A stretch of DNA of 50,503 nucleotides from Pseudomonadota bacterium (GCA_022360315.1 JAKSDA010000446.1:1-50503), one strand, 5' to 3'; shown: positions 36,648 to 45,966, counted from the first letter of the stretch. Numbers and translations: made by a program. Notes: a model not told the origin generated them from the letters alone.

Positions 36648-37669
36648 TCGACGTAGCAGTGATCGGGCTCGGCTACTGGGGCCCAAATCTCGTGCGAAAC
36701 CTGGCCAATCTCAGAGAGGTGCGGGTCGCGTATTTATGTGATCAAGACCTGGCCCGGGCAAATTCGTCCAGGGAGCGGTTCTGCCCGGACGCGCAGATCA
36801 CCGGCGATTGGAAACAGGTGCTCGGGGATTCCAGGGTAGATGCCGTGGTCATCGCGACGCCGATCGCGACTCACTTCGAGCTTGCCCAGGCCTTTCTCGA
36901 CTCCAAACGGCACGTATTCGTGGAAAAGCCCCTGGCCAGAAGCTCGTCCGAGTGCGCCCGCCTCATCGAGCTGGCGGAGAAACGCCACAGCATTTTATTT
37001 GTCGGCCACGTATTCGAATACAACCCGGCGGTTCAGCGGATCAAGCAGTACCTGGACGCCGGCGACCTCGGCCAGCTGCTCTACGTGTACTCGCAGCGGG
37101 TCAACCTGGGCCGGGTTCAGAGCGACCTCAACGCGCTGTGGAGCTTTGCGCCGCACGATATCTCCATCCTCAACTACTGGCTGGGGCAAGAGGCCGTACG
37201 GGTATCGGCGCGTGGTTTTTCGTTCTTGACCCAGGGGGTGGAGGACGTCGTATTCGCAACCCTCGAGTATCCCGGCGGGGTGAGTGCGCATCTTCACCTG
37301 GGCTGGCTCGATCCGCGCAAGATCCGCATGATGACTCTGGTCGGCAGCAAAAAGATGGTGGTCTACGACGACGTCAGCCTCGACGAGAAGATCCGCATCC
37401 ACGACAAGGGCATCGTGGAAATCGACGAGCTGCTCGACAGCACCGAGTCGTTTGCGCACTTCAAGTTTCAGACCCGCACGGGCGATATCGTGACACCGAG
37501 GGTGCAATTCGCCGAGCCACTGCGCGAAGAGGTCCGCCACTTCATCGATTGTGCGCAGAGCGGCAAGCAGCCGATCACCAACGGTGCAAACGGGCTTCGC
37601 GTCGTCAAGATATTGGAGGCGGCCCAAAACTCGCTGGAGGCGGACGGACGCCTCATCAAAATCTCGTGA
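36644..37669 (+). CDS. Gfo/Idh/MocA oxidoreductase (WbpB/WlbA-like sugar dehydrogenase)
   Basis: 341 aa NAD(P)-dependent oxidoreductase that would oxidise C3 of a UDP-uronic acid before transamination. The start at 36644 (MIDVAVIGLGYWGPNLVRN) gives the Rossmann motif and overlaps the aminotransferase stop; the frame further upstream is spurious. Other motifs are VVIATPIATHFELA, the cofactor-domain EKPLARSSSEC, FVGHVFEYNPAV and WSFAPHDISILNYWLGQ in the catalytic C-terminal domain. Soluble. It is followed 15 nt later by an epimerase gene. Confidence 0.9.
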   Translation: MIDVAVIGLGYWGPNLVRNLANLREVRVAYLCDQDLARANSSRERFCPDAQITGDWKQVLGDSRVDAVVIATPIATHFELAQAFLDSKRHVFVEKPLARSSSECARLIELAEKRHSILFVGHVFEYNPAVQRIKQYLDAGDLGQLLYVYSQRVNLGRVQSDLNALWSFAPHDISILNYWLGQEAVRVSARGFSFLTQGVEDVVFATLEYPGGVSAHLHLGWLDPRKIRMMTLVGSKKMVVYDDVSLDEKIRIHDKGIVEIDELLDSTESFAHFKFQTRTGDIVTPRVQFAEPLREEVRHFIDCAQSGKQPITNGANGLRVVKILEAAQNSLEADGRLIKIS

Positions 37670-37684
37670 ACGGATGATAAAACC

Positions 37685-38662
37685 ATGAATATTGCAGGAG
37701 CGAAGATACTGGTTACCGGTGGGGCTGGCCTGGTCGGATCGCATATTGTCGATGAACTGATCCGGGCTGAAGCTGGCGATATCATCGTGTACGACAGTCT
37801 GGTGCGCGGCCGGCCCGAGCATCTGGAGTGGGCGCGCGCAAACGGGCACGTGACCCTGATCCAGGGCGATCTCCGGGATACTGCCAGGCTCAGGGAGGCG
37901 GTAAAGGGATGCGATTATGTATTCCATCAGGCTGCGGCGTGGTTGCGCCAGTGCCAGCGCGAGCCGCGGCTGTCACTCGAGGTCAATATTGTAGGCACGT
38001 TTAATCTTGTCGAGGCATGCGTCAACTACAAGGTGAAGAAGCTGGTTGCCGCATCGTCGTCATCGGTTTACGGCGACGGTTTGTACCTGCCGACCGACGA
38101 AAAGCACCCGTTCAACAACGATCTCTTCTACGGCGCTTCCAAGGTCGCCAACGAGCAGCACTACCGGTCGTTTTACAAGGCGTTCGGCCTGCCGTATGTG
38201 GCATTTCGTTATCTCAACGTGTACGGGCCGCGGCAACCCTTCGATGCCGCCTATATGGATGTCATCATGCACTTCCTCAACCGGATCGACGCCGATGAGC
38301 CGCCCATCGTGCGGGGCGATGGTTCGGCGACAGTCGATCTGGTGTATGTGGCCGATGTTGCGCGGGCCAACGTGCTCGGGTTGCAGAGCGATATCACCGA
38401 CGAGGTGTTTAACGTGTGCAGCGGAAAAGAGACCACGGTCAAAGAGCTGGCCGAGTTGCTCATCGAGCTGCGCGGCAAGTCGGACCGATTGCAGCCGGTC
38501 TTTCAGCCCATGGACAGCGGTCTCGTGCAGCGCCGGTGGGGCGATCCGAGCCGGGCCAAAGAGCGGCTTGGCTTCGCGGCAACCACGACGCTCGAGCAGG
38601 GGTTGCAGAACGTGATCGACTGGCGGGAACAGACCAGGGAAGTGCGACTCGCGCACGGCTAA
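37685..38662 (+). CDS. NAD-dependent nucleotide-sugar epimerase/dehydratase
   Basis: 325 aa extended short-chain dehydrogenase. The N-terminal dinucleotide motif is ILVTGGAGLVGSHIVDEL, followed by DLRD, HQAAAW, the Ser patch AASSSSVYGDG and the catalytic YGASK. Downstream are RYLNVYGPRQ and VDLVYVADVA. The Thr/Glu-poor active site fits a 4-epimerase of the GalE/WbpP type better than a 4,6-dehydratase, but this is an inference. It would supply or change the sugar used by the operon, for example at the UDP-GlcNAc/GalNAc or uronate level. 30 nt separate it from the asparagine-synthase gene. Confidence 0.88.
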   Translation: MNIAGAKILVTGGAGLVGSHIVDELIRAEAGDIIVYDSLVRGRPEHLEWARANGHVTLIQGDLRDTARLREAVKGCDYVFHQAAAWLRQCQREPRLSLEVNIVGTFNLVEACVNYKVKKLVAASSSSVYGDGLYLPTDEKHPFNNDLFYGASKVANEQHYRSFYKAFGLPYVAFRYLNVYGPRQPFDAAYMDVIMHFLNRIDADEPPIVRGDGSATVDLVYVADVARANVLGLQSDITDEVFNVCSGKETTVKELAELLIELRGKSDRLQPVFQPMDSGLVQRRWGDPSRAKERLGFAATTTLEQGLQNVIDWREQTREVRLAHG

Positions 38663-38692
38663 CAGGGTTGATGCCGTGATGGAGAAGCGATC

Positions 38693-40546
38693 ATGTGCGG
38701 GATAGCGGGACTGTTTCATCTGACCGGCGATTCTGCCGATATCGGGATTGTCCGGCGCATGGGCGAGCTCATTGCTCACCGCGGCCCGGACGACGACGAC
38801 TATCTCGCCCGGGGGCCTGTCGCGCTCGGACACCGGCGACTGAGCATCATCGACCTGTCGGCGCGGGGGCGAAATCCGATCGCCAGCGAAGACGACCAGT
38901 TTGTGCTGGTCGCCAACGGTGAAATCTACAATCATGCCGAGCTGCGCAGTGGGCTGGTCGCTCGCGGGCATCGTTTTCGCAGCGATACCGACACCGAGGT
39001 CATTGTCCATTTATTCGAAGAGCGCGGAGTCGACAGTGTGGCCGAGCTCGATGGCATGTTTGCGTTTGCCGTGTGGAACGCTCGAGAGCGCGAATTGACC
39101 ATAGCGCGCGACCGGTTTGGCGTGAAGCCTCTGTACTACACCCAGGTCGGAGACGTCGTCGCGTTTGCCTCGGAGATCAAGGCATTTCTGGCCGTGCCGG
39201 GATTTTCTGCCCGCCCGGATGCATTTGCCCTTGCCGAGCATTTGTCGTTTCAGAACACCTTTGGCGAGCGCACCCTCTTTGCCGGTGTATTGCTTTTGCC
39301 GGCGGGACAGAGCCTGACCTTTACTGCGCAAAAACGCATCCGGCGTCGGTACTGGGATCTCGAGTTCGAGCCCCGGGCCGGGGATGCAGCGGTCTGGGCA
39401 GCGGGAATCCGGCAGCGATTCGAGGCCGCTGTCGAGCGCCAGCTGATGAGCGAGGTTCCGCTCGGTTCGTATCTGAGCGGGGGCATGGACACCGGGGCCA
39501 TCACTGCGGTGGCGGCTCGCCGGCTGCCCAGCATGCACACATTCACCTGTGGGTTTCGCCTTCCCGAGGGACGTTCCGAGCTCGAGGCGTTTTTCGACGA
39601 ACGGGACGAGTCCCATCGCCTGGCTGCCGGTCTGGGCACGGTCCATCACGAACTCGAGCTGGGACCAGATGCGATGATTCCGGCCCTGCCCACAGTGGTC
39701 TGGCATCTCGACGAGCCGCGCGTCGGGATCAGCTATCAGGTGTATTACACCGCCGAGATGATCCGGCGCCACGTGACGGTAGTCTTATCGGGGGTGGGTG
39801 GCGACGAGCTATTTGCCGGATATCCATGGCGGTATTTGCCGCTCCTGGAGGTCGGGCCCGATCACTTCGACGACCGTTTGTATCGCCGCGCGTCGCGCCT
39901 TTTGCAGCCCGAGCAGCTGTCCGGTCTATTCACCCACAGCGTTCGGCACCAACTCGGCGACTGGACTCCACGCGACAGCTTTCTGGCCACGATGGCTCGC
40001 GCGCCGGTGGGCGCCAATTTGCATCGCGCCATGTATTTCGACTTCAAGACCTTTTTGAACGGCCTGCTCATCGTCGATGATAAGCTGAGCATGGCGCATT
40101 CGGTCGAGGCGCGGGTTCCGTTTCTGGACAACGAACTCGTCGAATACGCCCGGCGCATCCCGGCCGGACTGCGCTTGCGCGGCGAGCAAGGCAAATTCGT
40201 GTTGCGCCAGGCCATGCGCGGGCTGTTGCCACACGAGGTGGTCACGCGGCGCAAGCAGGGGTTCACCCCGCCGGATCGCACCTGGTACAAAAAGGACGCG
40301 TATCGGTACATTCGCGACCTGCTGCTCGGTCATCGGGCCACTGATCGAGGCTATTTCGAACCCGCGTATCTCGAGAAAATCCTCGATGATCACATCGAGG
40401 ACCGCCACAACCACCGCTTTCTGATCTGGTCGCTCATGTGTTTTGAGTGGTGGAATCGCCTGTTTGTGGACGGCGAGTATCCACCCGCGCGACCCGGACT
40501 GGTTGCCGAAGAGATCGTGCGAGGGCGAAACGAGGTAACACCATGA
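38693..40546 (+). CDS. Asparagine synthase-like glutamine amidotransferase (AsnB family)
   Basis: 617 aa. The N-terminal glutaminase domain (about 1-200) starts with the catalytic Cys2 in MCGIAGLF and has the LSIIDLSARGRNPI and VLVANGEIYNHAELR lines. The synthetase domain (about 225-590) has a pyrophosphatase loop YLSGGMDTGA (usually SGGLDS), VVLSGVGGDELFAGYPWR and MAHSVEARVPFLDNELVE. In surface-glycan operons this family amidates carboxyls of uronic acids instead of aspartate. Next to a likely GlcNAc(3NAc)A pathway, that is my preferred role. Its stop overlaps the next gene by ATGA. Confidence 0.92.
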   Translation: MCGIAGLFHLTGDSADIGIVRRMGELIAHRGPDDDDYLARGPVALGHRRLSIIDLSARGRNPIASEDDQFVLVANGEIYNHAELRSGLVARGHRFRSDTDTEVIVHLFEERGVDSVAELDGMFAFAVWNARERELTIARDRFGVKPLYYTQVGDVVAFASEIKAFLAVPGFSARPDAFALAEHLSFQNTFGERTLFAGVLLLPAGQSLTFTAQKRIRRRYWDLEFEPRAGDAAVWAAGIRQRFEAAVERQLMSEVPLGSYLSGGMDTGAITAVAARRLPSMHTFTCGFRLPEGRSELEAFFDERDESHRLAAGLGTVHHELELGPDAMIPALPTVVWHLDEPRVGISYQVYYTAEMIRRHVTVVLSGVGGDELFAGYPWRYLPLLEVGPDHFDDRLYRRASRLLQPEQLSGLFTHSVRHQLGDWTPRDSFLATMARAPVGANLHRAMYFDFKTFLNGLLIVDDKLSMAHSVEARVPFLDNELVEYARRIPAGLRLRGEQGKFVLRQAMRGLLPHEVVTRRKQGFTPPDRTWYKKDAYRYIRDLLLGHRATDRGYFEPAYLEKILDDHIEDRHNHRFLIWSLMCFEWWNRLFVDGEYPPARPGLVAEEIVRGRNEVTP

Positions 40547-41682
40547 AGATTCCGTTGACCCGTCCGTTCACCGGTGAGGAGGAAGAACAGCTCGTCGCCG
40601 AGGTCATTCGCTCCGGGTGGTTGACTCAGGGGCCGAAGGTCCGCGAGTTCGAGCGCGCCGTTGCGGAGTACACCGGCGCCAGTCATGCTATCGCGTGCTC
40701 CAACTGCACATGTGCTCTACAGGTGGCGTTGCGTATTGCCGGTATTGCTGCCGGCGACGAGGTGATCGTGCCGTCGTACACGTGGATCGCCTGCCCCAAC
40801 GCCATTCGCATGGCCGGGGCCGAGCCGGTATTCGCGGATATCGATCTATCCACCTTCAACATGACGAAAGAGACCATTGCTCCGCGCATCTCGGCGCGCA
40901 CCCGGGCCATTCTGGTTGTCCATCAGTTTGGACTACCAGCCGAAATGGACGAGATCACGGAGCTTGCTGCCAGCCGCGGGCTCCTCGTCATCGAGGACGC
41001 CGCGTGTGCGTTGGGCAGTCGTTACCGCGGTCGTTCGATCGGCGGGCTCGGCAACATCACCTGTTTTAGCTTTCACCCTCGCAAGGTCATCACCACTGGT
41101 GAGGGCGGAATGATCACCATGGCTGATCCGCAGCTGGCCCGGCGCGCGCGCGAACTGGTCAACCATGGTGCTTCCATCTCCGACACCAAGAAGCACGCCG
41201 CCAACACAGTTGCGGCGCTGCTCGCGGAAGAATTCAACGAGGTTGCGTACAACTATCGACTGTCGGACGTGCAGGGTGCCCTCGGCGTGGTGCAGATGGC
41301 CCGGCTGGATCAGCTCGTCGAAGAGCGCGCAAAGCGTGCAGCGCAGTATACGGCTGCGTTTCGCTCCATGCCCCACGTGATCGAGCCGCGCGTCCCCGAC
41401 CACGTGCGCATGAACTGGCAGTCGTATGCGGTGCGTATCGGGGCTGAGAGCCCGATGGCGCGGGATCGGGTGGCCCAGCGCCTGCTCGATAACGGCATTG
41501 CCTGCCGGCCTGCATACATGGCCTGTCACCACCAGGCAGCGTATGTGGGCGTCGAATCGGCCGAGCTGCCGAATACCGAACTTGCCCTGGCAATGTCGTT
41601 GATATTGCCGCTCTACCCCACTATGCAGGCAGAGGAAGCGCAGCGGGTAATCGACATCATGGCCGATTGCACCGGCGCATAG
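40543..41682 (+). CDS. Second DegT/DnrJ/EryC1 sugar aminotransferase
   Basis: 379 aa from ATG 40543 (MKIPLTRPFTGEEEEQLVAEV); the longer frame from 40447 lies within the previous gene. PLP motifs are ACSNCTCALQVAL, VPSYTWIACPNAIRMAG, VIEDAACALGS and the lysine segment FSFHPRKVITTGEGG. It is closer in feel to the PglE/PerA/PseC group than to the first aminotransferase, so it probably aminates a different position or sugar, for example a 4-keto sugar. Last gene of the operon; a 559-nt spacer follows before the AT-rich cassette. Confidence 0.92.
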   Translation: MKIPLTRPFTGEEEEQLVAEVIRSGWLTQGPKVREFERAVAEYTGASHAIACSNCTCALQVALRIAGIAAGDEVIVPSYTWIACPNAIRMAGAEPVFADIDLSTFNMTKETIAPRISARTRAILVVHQFGLPAEMDEITELAASRGLLVIEDAACALGSRYRGRSIGGLGNITCFSFHPRKVITTGEGGMITMADPQLARRARELVNHGASISDTKKHAANTVAALLAEEFNEVAYNYRLSDVQGALGVVQMARLDQLVEERAKRAAQYTAAFRSMPHVIEPRVPDHVRMNWQSYAVRIGAESPMARDRVAQRLLDNGIACRPAYMACHHQAAYVGVESAELPNTELALAMSLILPLYPTMQAEEAQRVIDIMADCTGA

Positions 41683-42241
41683 GTGGCCTTGTTAGTGGGT
41701 GTCGCCTCGGCCTCGGTTGTCGGCCTCGGTTTTTTCCCAGGAGTGCACAGAAGGCGTCACCAACGGTGTAGTCATCGCCGAATAACCCGTCGTGACGGCC
41801 AGGTTCCGGCCTCAGCTGTCAGTCCCCGTCGCAGTTGTCGGCCTTGGTTGTCGGTACGACGCATCCTGGAGTACCTCTACGTACCTGTCACACTGCCGAG
41901 GTGCCGCCTGCCTCCAGCACGACGGGCGCCAGGATGAGGCCCGACTGCTGTTGGGTGCCGTGCAATCATCGGTTGCATTGGTCCATCCATCGCCCATTTC
42001 GCATTTTTCATAACGTAGGCCAAATCACATGGCGAAGATCACCCAGGCGCAGTCCCGCAAACCCGCGCTCAGGTGGGCTCTTGGCAAAAGGTCAGCTCTG
42101 AAATGCCGCTATGCTGTGCAGCACAATTTTACAGTGATCGGCGAACAAAGATGGTTACAATTTGCACCGGCTCCAGTTTGGTTCTGATTTGAATAGGGAA
42201 TTTTACGGCTCTAATGATTCATTCCAGCTCACGGACATAAA
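41683..42241. other. Spacer at the left edge of the AT-rich cassette
   Basis: No supported gene. The first 400 nt are GC-rich with repeated GTTGTCGGCCTTGG-like phrases; composition turns AT-rich from about 42105. The promoter of the cassette presumably lies at 42110-42235. No tRNA gene, attachment site or integrase was found here. Confidence 0.5.
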
Positions 42242-42982
42242 ATGTACTGGACAAATAATTTTTGCTTCACAATGGATGTTGATTGGGCAAGCGAGTATTG
42301 CATTGATTACACTATTAATTCCCTGAATAACAAGGGAATTAAACCCACCGTCTTTGTAACCCATCCGAGCAAGAAGATAGATGATTTCGTTACGAGTGGG
42401 GCTGTCGACGTGGGTTTGCACCCCAATTTTCTTCCCGGATCCTCGCACGGTGAAAATTACCTGGAAGTCATCGATTACGTGTCCTCGCTGCAACCAGAGG
42501 CCAAGACCTATCGGTCACATTCTTTTTTTGATAATACTCATATTACAAGGGAGTTTGTCAAAAGAGGAATCGAATATGACAGTAATCTGTGTTTGCATTT
42601 TCAAGAGGCGATAACACCTTTGCGGCATGGGGCAGGGATCGTGAGAATGCCGGTTTTTTGGGAAGATGACTGTCACTGGAGCCTGGAAGATAACTGGGAT
42701 CTTTCCCGTCACGAACACCATTTCTTGACGATAGGGCTCAAAATTCTCAATATACATCCATTTTGTTTCACTCTTAATGTTCCAAATGAAGAGTATTATT
42801 TAGCCAACAAGAAATACATTCCTTCTCTCGACGCTGAATCTGTCGCAGAAATTAAAAACAATAAGAGTGGAGTGGAAACATTCGTGAATGATATCATAGA
42901 ACTATATACTGCCAATGACTATTCGCATAGAACCCTGGCTGAGCTTTATGCGCAATGGCGTCACGATAAATCTGGAAATTAG
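42242..42982 (+). CDS. WalW-like polysaccharide deacetylase-fold protein
   Basis: 246 aa. It starts FCFTMDVDWASEY, holds the metal-site-like VGLHPNFLPGSSHG and RSHSFF lines, and ends its core with RMPVFWEDDCHW, the pattern of the WalW/NodB-fold deacetylases found in glycan clusters. The role would be N-deacetylation or a related hydrolysis on a sugar. No signal peptide, so it acts on a cytosolic precursor. It opens the AT-rich cassette, and codon use differs clearly from the operon to its left. The ribosome site is weak. Confidence 0.75.
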   Translation: MYWTNNFCFTMDVDWASEYCIDYTINSLNNKGIKPTVFVTHPSKKIDDFVTSGAVDVGLHPNFLPGSSHGENYLEVIDYVSSLQPEAKTYRSHSFFDNTHITREFVKRGIEYDSNLCLHFQEAITPLRHGAGIVRMPVFWEDDCHWSLEDNWDLSRHEHHFLTIGLKILNIHPFCFTLNVPNEEYYLANKKYIPSLDAESVAEIKNNKSGVETFVNDIIELYTANDYSHRTLAELYAQWRHDKSGN

Positions 42983-42987
42983 TATCA

Positions 42988-43539
42988 ATGAAGTTGGCGA
43001 AAAGAATTACTGGAAAGACTGTCAATTTGAGGTCTATGGAGGAGAGTGATGCCGAGTTTGTACTTGGGTTGCGGCTAAATCCTGAGCTGAATCGCTTTAT
43101 CAATCCGACAGATCCGTCGGTCGATAAGCAGAAAGATTGGATAGATAGAACGCTCGCAAAACAAGATGACTATCCCATGATGATCGAAACCAATGACGGT
43201 CGGCCATTGGGTACCATTGCTGCGTATAACATCGACAAAAGTCGATCACAGTTTGAATGGGGACGCTGGGTTATCGATCCAACAGCACCTCCTTTCACAC
43301 CGGTTGAGTCGGCTGGTTTAATCTACCACTTTGGATTTTTTACCCTGGATCTCGATTTTGCCATACTGGGGGTGCAACAAGAAAATACCTCGGTAAGGAG
43401 ATTTCACGAGAATTTTGGTTGCCAAAAGATTGACAGTGACGATACGGCTGTGTGGTACGGTTTGACGAAAGAGAGGTTTCGCGATATCCTCGCAAATGGA
43501 TTATTTAGAAATTATCTTGCTTTCATGCGAGGTGCATAA
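42988..43539 (+). CDS. GNAT-family N-acetyltransferase
   Basis: 183 aa. A GNAT fold is suggested by VNLRSMEESDAEFVLGLR, PMMIETNDGRPLGTIAAYNID, WGRWVIDP and the C-terminal VQQENTSVRRFHENFGCQ, where the Asn and the FHENFG turn are typical. It resembles PseH-like sugar acetyltransferases. It starts 5 nt after the deacetylase gene; the pair would remove one acyl group and add another. Its acyl donor could be the ACP encoded next. AT-rich codon use as in the whole cassette. Confidence 0.85.
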   Translation: MKLAKRITGKTVNLRSMEESDAEFVLGLRLNPELNRFINPTDPSVDKQKDWIDRTLAKQDDYPMMIETNDGRPLGTIAAYNIDKSRSQFEWGRWVIDPTAPPFTPVESAGLIYHFGFFTLDLDFAILGVQQENTSVRRFHENFGCQKIDSDDTAVWYGLTKERFRDILANGLFRNYLAFMRGA

Positions 43540-43570
43540 TCGCTTCTCATCCAGTCGAATGGAGAAAAAG

Positions 43571-43834
43571 ATGGAGCTAGAGCAGATTATTAGAGAAATT
43601 TTTCTTGAGACTCTGGAAGAGGGCGGCAAGGAACTCTCTGGTGAGCTTGTTGATGATTCGATATTGTTGGACACGGGCATGGATTCTCTGGGCTTTGCAA
43701 CCGTGGTTGCGAAGCTAGATAATGAAATCGGGTACGATCCTTTTACTTTGATGACAACTCCTTTTTACCCGAAAACGTACGGAGAGTTTATTGGTATTTA
43801 TCGTAAGTTTGAGAACCATCGAAAGGAACCTTGA
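43571..43834 (+). CDS. Acyl carrier protein
   Basis: 87 aa from ATG 43571, which has GGAG six nt upstream; ATG 43559 is an alternative. Acidic, four-helix-like, with the phosphopantetheine site DTGMDSLGFATVV (Ser about residue 39). It is not the housekeeping ACP by context: it sits between a GNAT and an adenylating ligase. It should carry the acyl group made or activated by its neighbours. A phosphopantetheinyl transferase must come from elsewhere in the genome. Confidence 0.9.
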   Translation: MELEQIIREIFLETLEEGGKELSGELVDDSILLDTGMDSLGFATVVAKLDNEIGYDPFTLMTTPFYPKTYGEFIGIYRKFENHRKEP

Positions 43835-43836
43835 AC

Positions 43837-44871
43837 ATGCTTTCTGAGCGTATCAATGTATTTGAATGCAAAAACAGCGCTTTTGTGCACCAAGAGGGTC
43901 AATATACCTATGGAGACGTTGCAGCCGTAGTAAATTCCTTTAGGAAACGATTTGCATTTGATGGGCTCAAGATGGCAGTGGTATGCGATTCTGATCTAAT
44001 AATGATACTGTGCTTTATTTGTCTGGATGGTGTCGCGGATCGCGTGTTTTTGGTGCCAGAGGATTTGCAACCCGATACCAAAGAAGCGCTGATACAACAA
44101 CTGGACTGTGATATCATTATTGATCGCCTGTGGCTCGAGAATAATTCCCTTCGATTCGAAGTTAATAAACTGAAGGAAACGAAGTTAAAACGAGCTGTCC
44201 ATGAAACTCAATGGGTATTGGCAACATCGGGAACCACCGGGGTTCCTAGATTGGTCGAGCACTCCCTGAAATCCTTAACAAGGACGACGAAGCAATCATC
44301 CGAATCTGGGCAGCCCTTGACCTTGATCTGGGGGTTAACGTATCAGGTCTCTCGTTTTGCCGGTATTCAGGTTTTCCTACAAAGTGTCCTTACCGGAGGA
44401 TGCTTGATCGTTCCAGCTCCAGATACTCGATTTGAGCAGATACTGCGATTCTTCTTCAAACATGGATGTGAAGCAATATCAGCCACTCCGACCTGGTGGC
44501 GTAAAGCAATTATGAGCGATGGATTGGAGAACATGCCATTGAAACAGATCAGCCTTGGAGGGGAGGTCGTCGATCAGAACACCCTGGATAACCTGGATGA
44601 ATTATTTCCAGATGCTCAAATTACTCACATCTATGCTTCTACCGAGGCCGGTGTCGGATTTTCAGTAAAAGACAAACGAGAGGGGTTCCCTGTTGATTTT
44701 CTCGAAAAAGGCGCTGGAAATGTTGCATTGAGTATCAGCAGCTTGGGAACGCTTCTCATTAAACCTGATATATCTCCCACTGGGTATGTGGATGGTGAGA
44801 CTTTTACAGATGGCGGATATATAGATACTGGGGATCTCGTGAAAATAGAGGGCGACAGGGTTTTTTTTTAG
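43837..44871 (+). CDS. Acyl-adenylating ligase (ANL family), N-terminal part before a frameshift
   Basis: ATG 43837 with AAGGA upstream; ends at a premature TAG at 44869-44871. It carries the large adenylation domain: the P-loop LATSGTTGVPRLVEHS (Arg where Lys is usual), ISLGGEVVD, HIYASTEAGVGFS and GGYIDTGDLVKIEGDRVFF. The A8 hinge and the C-terminal lid are cut off and continue in another frame up to 45173. A run of nine T at 44861-44869 causes the shift; ten would restore RVFFLGRLNG. The whole enzyme would load a carboxylic acid onto the neighbouring ACP. Either truncated, switched by slippage, or a sequencing error. Confidence 0.85.
   Translation: MLSERINVFECKNSAFVHQEGQYTYGDVAAVVNSFRKRFAFDGLKMAVVCDSDLIMILCFICLDGVADRVFLVPEDLQPDTKEALIQQLDCDIIIDRLWLENNSLRFEVNKLKETKLKRAVHETQWVLATSGTTGVPRLVEHSLKSLTRTTKQSSESGQPLTLIWGLTYQVSRFAGIQVFLQSVLTGGCLIVPAPDTRFEQILRFFFKHGCEAISATPTWWRKAIMSDGLENMPLKQISLGGEVVDQNTLDNLDELFPDAQITHIYASTEAGVGFSVKDKREGFPVDFLEKGAGNVALSISSLGTLLIKPDISPTGYVDGETFTDGGYIDTGDLVKIEGDRVFF
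44861..44869 (+). repeat. T9 homopolymer at the ligase frameshift
   Basis: Nine consecutive T residues inside the ligase, just before the premature stop. A ten-T version reads through to the C-terminal domain. Confidence 0.95.
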
Positions 44872-44912
44872 GTCGACTAAATGGGTGTATTAATGTCGGC
44901 GGTAACAAGGTT

Positions 44913-45173
44913 ATGCCAGAGGAAGTTGAGGCGGTGATATCTTCTTTTCCCGAGGTAGAGAATTGCCTCGTGCGAAAGAAAAGCAGTGCTATTACTGGCT
45001 CATTGGTGGAAGCTCTGGTCGTATACAATGGCGAGCTGCCGTATAGAGAGTTGGCGAAACAGCTGAGACGTTATTGTTTTGAAAAGCTAGAGCGCTTTAA
45101 AGTGCCGGCCGTCATAACTGTGACGGACCAGATATCGATGAGTGCAACCGGTAAGAAAGTGAGGACGATGTGA
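44913..45173 (+). CDS. Acyl-adenylating ligase, C-terminal part after the frameshift
   Basis: The frame is open from about 44862 and encodes LGRLNGCINVGGNKVMPEEVEAV (hinge), then the lid domain ending SMSATGKKVRTM, with the catalytic lysine in GKK. The ATG at 44913 lies inside the conserved hinge, so it is not a natural start. The stop overlaps the reductase start (GTGA). Its conservation up to the end, without further stops, argues that the break is recent, reversible or artefactual. Confidence 0.8.
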   Translation: MPEEVEAVISSFPEVENCLVRKKSSAITGSLVEALVVYNGELPYRELAKQLRRYCFEKLERFKVPAVITVTDQISMSATGKKVRTM

Positions 45174-45889
45174 AGTCAATTATCGTGACCGGTGGAACAA
45201 AAGGGCTGGGTTTGCAAATCGTCAAAACATGTCGAGTTGCGGATTACAATATTATCGTTATCGCAAGAACAGTGTCAGCTGAATTTGAAGAGCTTGTTGG
45301 CCATGGAAAGCATCTGCACTTCATTCCTTTTGATCTGTCTCAAGAGAGTGGGTATCAAGATCTAGTTAGAAGCATTTCACGGCAACATGGGACGATATAC
45401 GGACTGGTCAACAATGCAGCTGTCGGATTGGACGGTGTACTTGCCACTATGCATGAAGCTGATATCGAGCGGCTTGTTACGACAAATCTGACCTCTTGTA
45501 TGCTGCTCACAAAATACGTCTCCAGATCCATGCTTTTAAAAAGGGAAGGACGAATTATAAATATATCGTCCATCATTGCGACTACCGGTTTTAATGGTCT
45601 ATCTGTGTATGCAGCAACCAAGGCTGCGCTGCAGGGATTTACAAAATCCCTGGCGAGAGAATTGGGAAAAGCGGGAGTCCTTGTAAACAGTGTCAGCCCC
45701 GGCTACATGCAAACACAAATGACGAGTGGACTGGGCGCTGATGAAGTCAATAAAATAAAGAACAGGAGCCCGTTGCGTCGCCTGGTTTCTCCGCTCGAAG
45801 TCGCTGAAGTGGTTGCGTTTCTTTTATCTGAGAAAGCGAGTGGCATAACAGGTGAGGATATCAGAGTCGATGCTGGAAGCTCTTGTTGA
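45170..45889 (+). CDS. Short-chain dehydrogenase, 3-oxoacyl-ACP reductase-like (FabG-like)
   Basis: 239 aa, GTG start with GAGGA upstream and a 4-nt overlap with the ligase. Motifs are VTGGTKGLGLQIV (dinucleotide), NNAAVGLDG, the catalytic Ser in NISSIIATTG, YAATKAAL and the SPGYMQTQM segment, ending GEDIRVDAGSSC. It would reduce a 3-oxo group on the ACP-bound acid to a 3-hydroxyacyl chain. Last intact gene of the AT-rich cassette. Confidence 0.9.
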   Translation: MKSIIVTGGTKGLGLQIVKTCRVADYNIIVIARTVSAEFEELVGHGKHLHFIPFDLSQESGYQDLVRSISRQHGTIYGLVNNAAVGLDGVLATMHEADIERLVTTNLTSCMLLTKYVSRSMLLKREGRIINISSIIATTGFNGLSVYAATKAALQGFTKSLARELGKAGVLVNSVSPGYMQTQMTSGLGADEVNKIKNRSPLRRLVSPLEVAEVVAFLLSEKASGITGEDIRVDAGSSC

Positions 45890-45966
45890 TGCCGGTTTGT
45901 TCGAAAGCTCGGCTCTCGGGCAGAATCTGTGGGTAGTATGGCAAGAGCCAGGTCGAATTGATGAGG

